Shown here piece by piece: positions 1 to 6,413 of a stretch of DNA of 6,969 nt. Positions within the stretch are counted from its first letter, which is position 1, and each line of letters opens with the position of its first letter. The stretch comes from an uncultured Flavobacteriia bacterium (lineage in GTDB: Bacteria; Bacteroidota; Bacteroidia; Flavobacteriales_D; Crocinitomicaceae): assembly GCA_903930085.1 (NCBI GenBank), contig CAIYXD010000488.1, positions 1 to 6,969 of the forward strand. The letters run 5' to 3'. The position numbers and the translations under genes are program-made. The notes beneath the pieces were generated by a model that saw only the letters and a program-made list of their open reading frames with translations, did no database searches and was not told where the DNA came from.

Positions 1-719
1 GGAGATTTTATTCTCATCAGAACATTTCTAGGAATACTGAATCCATCTACAAATTCTCTAGCCGTATAATCCACTTGAATGGAAGTGGAATCAGACGGAC
101 TTTCAATGAACATTCCTTTCATACTTGTGAGGTTGTCACTCAACAGATACTTTACAATAATATCTTCCTTTTCCTGCAGTTTCTCGTTGCGATCCAAGCG
201 TTTTATTTCTCTTTTCTTGTGCGATGAAACCGTATAATTATAGGGATCGTGAATTTGGAAATATTTTTGGGTGATGTCGTAATCTAAAGGCATCCCGAGA
301 ATTAGCTCCTCCAGATTCGTGTACGTGAAATCAACTCCAAAATTTTGTTTGAGGTATCCCAAGCTTTGAATTATGTAACACTTATCTTTTTTATTGACAA
401 TTTTCACGGTATCCTTTGTAATAATAGAATTTACCACGGGAAAAGATGCGTAGGTTATAAGTGTATTTATGGCACTATCCTTTACCATTCGAATAGAGGT
501 TTTAAAGGAAATATTTCTATTAGTATCCGAAAAAGATGTTGCAATTTTTGTGTAGAAAAAATTGGGTTTTTTATGGGAAATACTGTCCATAACCGCGATT
601 AGATCCGATGTTTTTTTCCGGTCCAATTTTACGCGATCTATTTCGGTTAATTTCTTTGCACATGAAAACAATCCCAGAACGAGTCCTAAAAGACTGAAAT
701 ATTTAATAAATCGGCTCAT
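1..719 (-). CDS. DUF4292 family lipoprotein, C-terminus beyond the window
   Basis: Partial gene: 239 codons are visible with no stop before the window edge. The N-terminus (MSRFIKYFSLLGLVLGLFSC) is a lipoprotein signal peptide with lipobox L-F-S-C and lipidated Cys20. Residues after the Cys are A-K-K-L, with no acidic cluster like the Bacteroidota surface-export signal, so I infer an outer-membrane lipoprotein facing the periplasm. The body is a succession of beta-type segments, and around 130-145 it has a G-V-D-F-T-Y-x-N-L-E-E-L-I-L-G-M-P stretch, which resembles the conserved block I recall for DUF4292. That family is thought to have a LolA/LolB-like lipid-binding fold, and its function is unproven. 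The ATG at 717-719 lies inside the upstream TPR gene (17-nt overlap), and the signal peptide begins directly at it, which supports this start. No Shine-Dalgarno is evident. Family call is from memory of the pattern. Confidence 0.82.
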   Translation of the reverse strand, partial: MSRFIKYFSLLGLVLGLFSCAKKLTEIDRVKLDRKKTSDLIAVMDSISHKKPNFFYTKIATSFSDTNRNISFKTSIRMVKDSAINTLITYASFPVVNSIITKDTVKIVNKKDKCYIIQSLGYLKQNFGVDFTYTNLEELILGMPLDYDITQKYFQIHDPYNYTVSSHKKREIKRLDRNEKLQEKEDIIVKYLLSDNLTSMKGMFIESPSDSTSIQVDYTAREFVDGFSIPRNVLMRIKS

Positions 720-2421
720 AAAACTCTTTTTTATCTATTTTTTTATCCAACACCTGATTTTTTGAACCAAGTTCCTTTGCTTTAATCCAATATTCTACCG
801 CTTTATCGGCATTATCTGTTTTTGAAAAACAATCTCCCAAATGTTCTACGATAGTTTTATCGGAAGGTTTTAATAAAAATGCTTTTTGCATTTGAAACAG
901 TGCTTCTTTGAATTGCCCTTTCTGAAATAGAACCAATCCTTTTGTATCAATGAAATCTGCCATTTCCGAATTCTCACTTAGCACCTCTTCTATTAAATTA
1001 AATGCGCGGTCTAAATCCAGTTTCGCCAACGCAAGATGGTAAGCATAATTGTTTTTGATTAAAGAACTTTTCGGATCGAGTTTCAGTGCTTTTTCGTAAT
1101 TTAATTTTCCGACCGTATAATTTTTTATTCCAAAATTAGCAACGCCCAATTGCATAAAAATTTCTGCTTCCAATTCGGTATCGTTCACCACTAGATCCTT
1201 TGCTGTTTCTAGCGAAAGGATTGCTTCATCGTATTTTTTCAACTGAATTGCACTCAAACCGTTCAGCAAATAAACGGTTGCTATAGTTGGATAATACTCC
1301 AAACATTCTTTACTATCTGCGTATAATTCTTCAAATTTTTCCTGCTGGTATTCCATGATTAAAACTTGGTTCCATATTGGATACTGCGTTTTATCGTATT
1401 TCAAGGCCTCGCGGTATGCTAGCATCGCTTCTTTTTCATTGTTGGCGCGCAACATAAAATCTCCTTTTATGGAATAGGATTTCGCTTCTGTTGGGTACTG
1501 CGCAATTAACACATCAATCAATTCATATACCTCGGAATCTATTTTTTTACTTCCTTCGTAAATGGAAAGCAAAATCTTCATTTTTGTGTCGATATCCAAA
1601 TCTTTGCAGGAAAATGCAATCTTTAATTCCGCATACCCTTCTTTTTGTTTCCCTTTTTGTCGGTAAATATCTGCCAAAGCCAAATGAGCTCTCCCATTTT
1701 CAGGTGAAACTACAACCAATTCTTCCAACATTGCGATAGCTTTTTCTGCTTTTCCTGTTTGGAAATAATAATCTACCAACGTTGCGATAAGTTGGGGGTC
1801 AGAAGGGTATTGTTTACGCGCCTTTTCAATTTCCAAAATCCCTTTATCTACCTGCTTCAATTGCACATACAAGTTGAATTTCTGAATCGAAAGATCCGGG
1901 TAAATTCCTACTTGATCTTCTGTTTTATCAAAAGTTTTTATGGCATCAGAAATTTTACCGACTTTCACTAAACTTTCAGCATATCCGTATAGCCATTCGA
2001 CATTTCGTGGCTCATGCGCCACTAATTTTTCAAAATTGGACACTGCATCCTGAAAATTGCCTTTTTCAAAAAACATGTAAGCCAATTCCTGTGTATACCA
2101 GATATTTTTTGTGTCTAATTTTGATGCAGTTAGAATACATTCAGCTGATTTTTCTGTATTTCCTTTCAACAAATAAAGTTGTGAAAGCGCATAATATACA
2201 GCGTCATCGTTTTGTTTAATAAGAAGACATTCGTTAAACTTATCGATTGCAGCTTGAACTTCCCCTCTGGCTTTTAAGCGCACTCCTTCGTGAAACTTTT
2301 CTATGTATGGATAAGCAGCGGCCGAAAAAACGACGTCCTTTTCATTTTTGCTTTTTTTGAGAGTACCGCAAGAAAGCAAAAATAGAAATCCTAAAAGTGG
2401 GAGAAGGCGCAACGGAATCAT
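703..2421 (-). CDS. TPR-repeat outer-membrane lipoprotein
   Basis: A 572-residue protein. Residues 1-18 form a lipoprotein signal ending in lipobox L-L-S-C (Cys18). There is no acidic cluster after the Cys, so I infer outer-membrane anchoring facing the periplasm. From about residue 39 to 555 it is almost wholly tetratricopeptide repeats of about 34 residues. Clear units start near 39, 73, 107, 141, 209, 243, 313, 381, 418, 487 and 521, with typical A/G-x-x-Y/F and A-I/L-x-x-F/Y-E-x-A-L-x-x-P signatures (for example 332-346 and 433-450). The 280-310 stretch is more degenerate. TPR solenoids mount protein partners, so a scaffold role in envelope assembly is an inference from context. Its start overlaps the nucleotidyltransferase stop as ATGA, and its end overlaps the DUF4292 start by 17 nt, so the three are probably co-translated. 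No enzymatic motif is visible. Confidence 0.9.
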   Translation of the reverse strand: MIPLRLLPLLGFLFLLSCGTLKKSKNEKDVVFSAAAYPYIEKFHEGVRLKARGEVQAAIDKFNECLLIKQNDDAVYYALSQLYLLKGNTEKSAECILTASKLDTKNIWYTQELAYMFFEKGNFQDAVSNFEKLVAHEPRNVEWLYGYAESLVKVGKISDAIKTFDKTEDQVGIYPDLSIQKFNLYVQLKQVDKGILEIEKARKQYPSDPQLIATLVDYYFQTGKAEKAIAMLEELVVVSPENGRAHLALADIYRQKGKQKEGYAELKIAFSCKDLDIDTKMKILLSIYEGSKKIDSEVYELIDVLIAQYPTEAKSYSIKGDFMLRANNEKEAMLAYREALKYDKTQYPIWNQVLIMEYQQEKFEELYADSKECLEYYPTIATVYLLNGLSAIQLKKYDEAILSLETAKDLVVNDTELEAEIFMQLGVANFGIKNYTVGKLNYEKALKLDPKSSLIKNNYAYHLALAKLDLDRAFNLIEEVLSENSEMADFIDTKGLVLFQKGQFKEALFQMQKAFLLKPSDKTIVEHLGDCFSKTDNADKAVEYWIKAKELGSKNQVLDKKIDKKEFYEPIY

Positions 2422-3428
2422 TCTAAAATAGTTGAATAATCACCCAAACTCAAATCGCGAGTTGATCCGACATAGTTTGCATGCGAACCAACCATTGAAT
2501 TGCTTATTACCACATTTTTAAGTGTGGAATGCAGTTGGATATTGGAATTGGAAATAACGGAATTTTGAATGTGCGTTCCGTTACCTAATGACACGTGCGG
2601 ACCAACAACAGAATTTTCAATAAGCACATTTTCACCGATAAAACAAGGCGGAATGATTACCGAATCCAAAATTTTAGCAGAATCCGAAACCATTTTTTTA
2701 TTTTTTTGGAAATCGTATTCTAGCACGCGTTGATTGGTGTGAACAGTAACTTCCTTATTTCCACAATCTAACCATTCCGAAACTTCCCCTGGTTTGAATT
2801 TACAACCAGCTTCCGTCATGCGACGCAAACCATCTGGTAATTGGTATTCACCGCCTTTGATGATATTATTGTCAATTAAATATTCCAATTCTCTTCGCAA
2901 ATGTTTGCCATCTTTAAAATAATAGATTCCAATCATGGCAAGATCCGATACAAATTCGTTTGGTTTCTCCACAAAATCGATGATTTCACCCTGCGGATTC
3001 ATTTTAATTACCCCGAATGCACTTGGATCTTCAATTTGTTTCACCCAAAGAATTCCATCATCGTTTGGATCAATTTTAAAATCCGCTTTGAATAAAGTAT
3101 CTGCAAAGGCAACTACAACAGGCCCTTCTAATTTTTCTTTTGCACACAATACTGCATGCGCCGTTCCAAGCGGCTGATTCTGGTAGTGAATAGAACCTTT
3201 TGCGCCTAAACTTTCTGCAACGGCAAGCAATTCTTTTTCAATTTCATCACCAAAATCACCAATTACAAAAGCAATTTCATCTATTTTTTCAGTACAAACC
3301 GCAGCAATATCTTCCACTAAACGGTGAACGATAGGCTTTCCACCAACTGGAACGAGCGGTTTTGGTGTTACTAAAGTATGTGGGCGCAAGCGACTTCCGC
3401 GACCTGCCATTGGAACAATTATATTCAT
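2418..3428 (-). CDS. Sugar-phosphate nucleotidyltransferase with left-handed beta-helix tail
   Basis: A 336-residue cytoplasmic enzyme that should make an NDP-sugar from a sugar-1-phosphate and an NTP. The NTP-binding signature begins at residue 8 (A-G-R-G-S-R-L-R-P, then T-P-K-P-L-V-P-V-G-G-K-P-I to 33). Asp110 in A-F-A-D is the expected metal ligand. Q-P-L-G-T-A-H-A at 85-92 is the base/sugar loop, E-K-P sits at 154-156, and W-L-D-C-G-N at 219-224 supplies the second metal-binding Asp221. From about 255 the chain becomes hexapeptide repeats (I-x-P-P-C-F-I-G-E-N and V-V-G-P-H-V-S-L-G-N types), a short left-handed beta-helix. That tail is too short for the GlmU acetyltransferase domain, so this is RmlA/GlmU-N-like rather than bifunctional GlmU. 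Nucleotide and sugar specificity (glucose, GlcNAc or mannose) cannot be read from sequence. It overlaps the TPR gene (ATGA) and follows dut after 118 bp. Confidence 0.9.
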   Translation of the reverse strand: MNIIVPMAGRGSRLRPHTLVTPKPLVPVGGKPIVHRLVEDIAAVCTEKIDEIAFVIGDFGDEIEKELLAVAESLGAKGSIHYQNQPLGTAHAVLCAKEKLEGPVVVAFADTLFKADFKIDPNDDGILWVKQIEDPSAFGVIKMNPQGEIIDFVEKPNEFVSDLAMIGIYYFKDGKHLRRELEYLIDNNIIKGGEYQLPDGLRRMTEAGCKFKPGEVSEWLDCGNKEVTVHTNQRVLEYDFQKNKKMVSDSAKILDSVIIPPCFIGENVLIENSVVGPHVSLGNGTHIQNSVISNSNIQLHSTLKNVVISNSMVGSHANYVGSTRDLSLGDYSTILE

Positions 3429-3546
3429 ACTTACAATTATTTATTTGGGATTTATAATTCGGAGTTAATCCTAAACTGAAATTTCAAATCCTATAATTTT
3501 ATTTTTTTTAAATATCGGGAATGAATTCCAAATCCCGAATTACGAA
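3429..3546 (-). other. AT-rich 118-bp spacer between dut and the nucleotidyltransferase gene
   Basis: Non-coding spacer, very AT-rich near 3493-3514. It holds the inverted repeat described separately (3515-3538) and two near-copies of one motif on the plus strand, TGAATTCCAAATCCC at 3522-3536 and TGAAATTTCAAATCCT at 3477-3492. I find no TAnnTTTG box at a proper distance from a TTG. The nearest look-alike is TAGGATTTG on the minus strand at about 3485-3493, which has one extra base. Whether the nucleotidyltransferase operon has its own promoter is therefore undecided, and read-through from the dut promoter is possible. Confidence 0.5.
3515..3538 (-). repeat. Inverted repeat just after dut
   Basis: TCGGGA at 3515-3520 pairs perfectly with TCCCGA at 3533-3538 around a 12-base loop containing GAATTC. 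It begins about 8 bases past the dut stop codon. On the minus strand the 3' side is followed by ATATTTAAAAAAAA rather than a T run, so it lacks the tail of an intrinsic terminator. It could be an RNA 3'-end stabiliser, a protein site, or part of a degenerate intergenic repeat. The stem is short and could be chance. Confidence 0.4.
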
Positions 3547-3981
3547 TCATTTTACGCCAGTGCTTCCAAATCCTCCACTACCGCGTTCGGTTTCCGATAA
3601 CTCTGCCGCTATCTGCCACTGCGCTTGTTCAACGGATGCGAAAACCAATTGTGCAATCCGTTCTCCATCTTCTAAAACAATGGATTCATTGGAAAGATTT
3701 ACCAGAATTACGCCGACTTCTCCGCGGTAATCTGCATCGATTGTACCAGGAGAATTCAAAACAGTAATTCCTTTTTTCAGCGCCAAACCACTTCTCGGTC
3801 GCACTTGACATTCAAATCCAGTTGGAATTTCCATGAAAAGTCCGGTCGGAACCAATATTCTTTCAAATGCTTTTAAAGTAAGACTTTCTGTCAAATTAGC
3901 ACGGATGTCCAATCCCGCCGAAGCAGGAGTTTCATACGCTGGTAATGCGTGCTTTGAACGATTGATAATTTTTACTTGCAT
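3547..3981 (-). CDS. dut: dUTP diphosphatase (dUTPase)
   Basis: Hydrolyses dUTP to dUMP and pyrophosphate, keeping uracil out of DNA and supplying dUMP for thymidylate synthesis. It is a cytoplasmic homotrimer in this family. All five dUTPase motifs are present in order in the 144-residue chain: I A-G-L-D-I-R-A (22-28), II R-P-R-S-G-L-A (61-67), III G-T-I-D-A-D-Y-R-G-E-V (79-89, with catalytic Asp84 and Tyr85), IV G-E-R-I-A-Q-L-V-F (106-114) and V R-G-S-G-G-F-G-S-T-G (133-142). Length matches bacterial Dut. The frame stays open to an ATG at 4056, but those 25 extra residues are Cys/Phe-rich, unlike the family, and contain the promoter boxes. MQVKIINRSK is therefore the start. It sits 122 bp after the flippase stop. 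Confidence 0.97.
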   Translation of the reverse strand: MQVKIINRSKHALPAYETPASAGLDIRANLTESLTLKAFERILVPTGLFMEIPTGFECQVRPRSGLALKKGITVLNSPGTIDADYRGEVGVILVNLSNESIVLEDGERIAQLVFASVEQAQWQIAAELSETERGSGGFGSTGVK

Positions 3982-3998
3982 GCGCGTTTTATTGAAGT

Positions 3999-4028
3999 CA
4001 AAATTACAAAAAAAGTTGCGGTTTTCAA
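3999..4028 (-). promoter_or_regulatory. Bacteroidota-type promoter for dut
   Basis: On the minus strand a TTG (plus-strand CAA, 4026-4028) is followed after exactly 19 bases by TAATTTTG (plus-strand CAAAATTA, 3999-4006). This fits the Bacteroidota primary-sigma consensus TTG-N19-TAnnTTTG. The expected transcription start would lie near 3992-3995, leaving only about 11-14 bases of leader before the dut ATG at 3981, and no Shine-Dalgarno is seen in them. The match and its position between two genes make it likely. No start site has been measured. Confidence 0.7.
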
Positions 4029-4103
4029 GGCAGAAACAAGTAGAAATCAACAGCACTATATTAACAACATCGGAAAAAGGAATGTATTCATTTTAAGCGA
4101 AGT

Positions 4104-5570
4104 TTACACTTTTTTAAAACTGGACTTTTCAAGCGCATATACGAGCAGAATATAGATGCCAACAAATAAATTATGAACGATAAATTTTACGGCTGTATTG
4201 GCTTGTAAATCTAATAATGTAGCAAAACCAAATAGAAGCAACGCAAAACCGAGGTATAAAACAAATTTTCGCACGTTATATTTGATAGGATAATATTTCT
4301 GTCCAAGTATATAGGAAACCACCATTTGGAAAGCGTAAACGATTAACGTTGCCCACGCACTGGCCATAAATCCATACAAAGGAATAAAAATCAGGTTAAT
4401 AATTACGGTTAAAGAAGCTCCTGCAATCGCGATATAGGCGCCAAACTTTGTTTGTCCGCTTAATTTATACCAAATGCTTTGGTTGTAGTAGATCCCCAAA
4501 AACACATTCGCCAGTAAAAGAATCGGGACAACCGGTAAGCCAACGTAATAAGCTTCAGAACGAATAAATAGCTTGAAAAAATCAATATTCAACGAAACAA
4601 GCAAAAAGACCAAGCAAACTGTAGCCACAAAAAAGTTCATCACTTTTGCGTAAACTTTATTTTTATCCTGGTTTTTCATTTGCGCGAAAAAGAAAGGTTC
4701 CGCGGCGTATCTGTAGGCTTGTAATAAAATAGTTACCAGCATTGCCAATTTATAGCACGCACTGTAAATACCAACTTGTGCCTCGGCAAATCTCAAGGAA
4801 ACTTCGGTTGCACCATCGTATAAAATATGTTTTAAAAGAATGCGATCCAATGTTTCATTAATGATTCCTGCAAAACCTGCAATTACAAGCGGAATAGCGT
4901 AAATACTCATTTCTTTTGCCAACTGAAAATCAAAATTTAAGCGCAAATTCAAAAAATGACGGTAAAGAAGTACTGGTTTTACCAGGGAAGCGATTAAATT
5001 GGAGAATAAAATAAAAAGCACTCCTTCTTCCGGACGCGATGGATCGAAAACGAAAACCATCAGAAAAACATTCAACGCGACATTCACAAAAATAGAAGCA
5101 AACTGAATTCCCGCAAATTGCATCGCTTTGTTTTCTGCTCTTAATTTTGCTAGTGGCAAAGCGGTAATTGCATCGATACAAACAATTGCGCCAAGCAAAA
5201 TGATATATTCGTTGTGATCCGAGAAAAGTAAAAGATCCGCAATGTTTTGATTAAAAAAGAGGAGCGCACTAAAGAATAACACATTTACGCCGATGACGGT
5301 CAAAAAACCGTTTAGAAAAACTTTATCCTTGTCTTCTTTGTCCTGCAAAAAGCGAAAAAAAGCTGTTTCCATGCCGAAGGTAAGAAAAACAACCAGGAAC
5401 GCTACCCAAGCGTATAATTCAGAAACAACGCCGTAATCTGCTGGATCTTTAAAACCATATTGCGCATGCGTATACAGCGGAACGAGTAAATAATTCAAGA
5501 GTCTCCCTACGATACTTGATAAGCCGTAGACAGCAGTTTGACCCAATAATTTTTTTATTGGGTTAGACAT
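4104..5570 (-). CDS. Polysaccharide/oligosaccharide flippase, Wzx/MATE-like membrane protein
   Basis: A 488-residue integral membrane protein with about 14 hydrophobic segments (approximately 12-32, 48-70, 85-108, 121-141, 152-175, 183-203, 221-240, 265-285, 310-330, 345-365, 375-397, 400-422, 435-453, 462-480). This is the topology of the MATE/MOP exporter superfamily. The N-terminal pattern, K-K-L-L-G-Q-T-A-V-Y-G-L then R-L-L-N-Y-L-L-V-P-L-Y-T, followed by D-Y-G-V-V-S-E-L at 45-52, is typical of the polysaccharide-synthesis (RfbX/Wzx) branch. Such proteins flip undecaprenyl-linked glycans from the cytoplasmic to the periplasmic face. Conserved charged residues inside membrane regions include Arg23, Glu68 and Arg243. 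The ATG at 5568-5570 shares one base with the stop of the crotonase gene (TAATG). The substrate is unknown. The GT-C fragment and nucleotidyltransferase nearby support a glycan role over a drug-export role. Confidence 0.88.
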   Translation of the reverse strand: MSNPIKKLLGQTAVYGLSSIVGRLLNYLLVPLYTHAQYGFKDPADYGVVSELYAWVAFLVVFLTFGMETAFFRFLQDKEDKDKVFLNGFLTVIGVNVLFFSALLFFNQNIADLLLFSDHNEYIILLGAIVCIDAITALPLAKLRAENKAMQFAGIQFASIFVNVALNVFLMVFVFDPSRPEEGVLFILFSNLIASLVKPVLLYRHFLNLRLNFDFQLAKEMSIYAIPLVIAGFAGIINETLDRILLKHILYDGATEVSLRFAEAQVGIYSACYKLAMLVTILLQAYRYAAEPFFFAQMKNQDKNKVYAKVMNFFVATVCLVFLLVSLNIDFFKLFIRSEAYYVGLPVVPILLLANVFLGIYYNQSIWYKLSGQTKFGAYIAIAGASLTVIINLIFIPLYGFMASAWATLIVYAFQMVVSYILGQKYYPIKYNVRKFVLYLGFALLLFGFATLLDLQANTAVKFIVHNLFVGIYILLVYALEKSSFKKV

Positions 5571-6346
5571 TAATTTCTAAAATTTGGTTTACGTTTGTCC
5601 ATAAATGCAGTAGTTCCTTCTTTAAAATCTTTCGTTCCAAAGCATTTTCCGAATTCTTCAATTTCCACTTCATAACCATTTACACCATCTTCAAAATGTG
5701 CATTTATTGCTCGGATGGCCGAGGCAATTGCGGAGGAAGAGTTGTTCAGTATTTTTGAGGCGATTTCTTCCGCTTTCGCAAGTAAATCTTCCGGTTCAAC
5801 AACATAATTTACCAATCCCCAAGACAAGGCTTCGTCCGCTTTGATCATTCCTGCAGTAAAAACCATTTCGTTTGCTTTTCCGCGACCAACCAATTGTGTC
5901 AAACGCTGCGTTCCGCCATAACCGGGAATTACACCTAACGAAACTTCAGGTAATCCCATACGTGCATTAGACGACGCGATTCGAATATGAGCAGACATTG
6001 CAAGTTCTAATCCACCGCCTAAAGCAAAACCATTTACTGCAGCGATTACTGGTTTTGAAAGGTTTTCAATGAAAGAAAAAACCGCATTTTGTCCATTAAT
6101 TGCTAATTCACCGCCTTGTGAAATAGTGAAATCCGCAAATTCTTTAATATCTGCACCTGCAACAAAAGATTTTTCGCCGGAACCCGTTAAAATTATAACG
6201 CCAGTTTTCGAATCTTCTTCCCCAGCGGCCAAAGCGTGGTGCAATTCTTCAATTGTCGATTTATTCAAGGCATTCAACTGTGCTGGACGGTTAATTCGAA
6301 TAATTAAAATTTGTCCTTTTTGCTCTATGAGTATGTTGCTGTACAT
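5570..6346 (-). CDS. Enoyl-CoA hydratase/isomerase family protein (crotonase)
   Basis: A 258-residue crotonase, the usual length for the hydratase. It would add water to trans-2-enoyl-CoA in beta-oxidation or a related acyl-CoA pathway in the cytoplasm. Key features: N-R-P-A-Q-L-N-A-L at 19-27, the CoA/oxyanion loop F-V-A-G-A-D-I-K-E at 61-69, and A-A-V-N-G-F-A-L-G-G-G-L-E-L at 102-115. Both catalytic glutamates of true hydratases are kept, Glu114 (G-G-L-E-L) and Glu134 (L-P-E-V-S-L-G-V-I-P-G), followed by G-G-T-Q-R-L at 144-149. This argues for hydratase activity rather than an isomerase or dehalogenase variant. Chain-length preference is not readable (short-chain crotonyl-CoA or 3-hydroxybutyryl-CoA is plausible). 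Its stop overlaps the flippase start by one base. The ATG at 6344-6346 gives a normal N-terminus. Confidence 0.93.
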   Translation of the reverse strand: MYSNILIEQKGQILIIRINRPAQLNALNKSTIEELHHALAAGEEDSKTGVIILTGSGEKSFVAGADIKEFADFTISQGGELAINGQNAVFSFIENLSKPVIAAVNGFALGGGLELAMSAHIRIASSNARMGLPEVSLGVIPGYGGTQRLTQLVGRGKANEMVFTAGMIKADEALSWGLVNYVVEPEDLLAKAEEIASKILNNSSSAIASAIRAINAHFEDGVNGYEVEIEEFGKCFGTKDFKEGTTAFMDKRKPNFRN

Positions 6347-6365
6347 GTGTTAAAATATTGAAGTG

Positions 6366-6373
6366 TAAATATA
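6366..6373 (-). promoter_or_regulatory. Possible -7 box for the crotonase gene
   Basis: TATATTTA on the minus strand differs from the Bacteroidota -7 consensus TAnnTTTG only at its last base, and it lies 20 bases ahead of the crotonase ATG. There is no TTG 17-23 bases upstream, so half the promoter is missing. Its place between the weak hairpin and the gene is the main reason to list it. Confidence 0.25.
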
Positions 6374-6380
6374 GTAAAAG

Positions 6381-6412
6381 TCAAAGGAGTATTGCGGAAA
6401 CTCTTTCTTTGA
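6381..6412 (-). terminator. Weak candidate terminator hairpin after the glycosyltransferase-like gene
   Basis: On the minus strand, TCAAAG (6407-6412) pairs with CTTTGA (6381-6386). The stem can extend by GAG/CTC after a three-base bulge. It is followed by CTTTTAC, a run of only four T. It starts two bases after the TAG stop of the membrane-protein gene, which is where a terminator would sit, but the stem is AT-rich and the tail is short, so efficiency would be low. Confidence 0.3.
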
Positions 6413-6413
6413 A

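Noticed and set aside
345..765. Two open frames on the plus strand (345-602 and 562-765)
   Set aside because: They lie antisense to the DUF4292 lipoprotein gene, have no recognisable domains, and overlap each other. The minus strand carries the signal peptide and conserved block.
1491..2219. Three plus-strand open frames inside the TPR gene
   Set aside because: Low-complexity shadows opposite a regular TPR coding frame, with no start context or domain.
2901..3177. Plus-strand open frames opposite the nucleotidyltransferase
   Set aside because: Antisense to catalytic-domain codons with all motifs intact on the minus strand.
3982..4056. Longer N-terminus of dUTPase from an ATG at 4056
   Set aside because: The extra 25 residues do not resemble Dut, the family begins at MQVKI, and a good promoter lies inside the extension.
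4061..4103. Possible terminator after the flippase (AATG-AATA-CATT then five T)
   Set aside because: Only a 4-bp AT-rich stem, too weak to call.
4930..5181. Alternative minus-strand frame of 83 codons inside the flippase
   Set aside because: Out-of-frame reading of the flippase gene, rich in Cys, Arg and Ser, with no membrane or domain pattern.
6069..6353. Plus-strand open frame opposite the crotonase N-terminus
   Set aside because: Mirrors the coding strand of a fully conserved crotonase and has no independent support.
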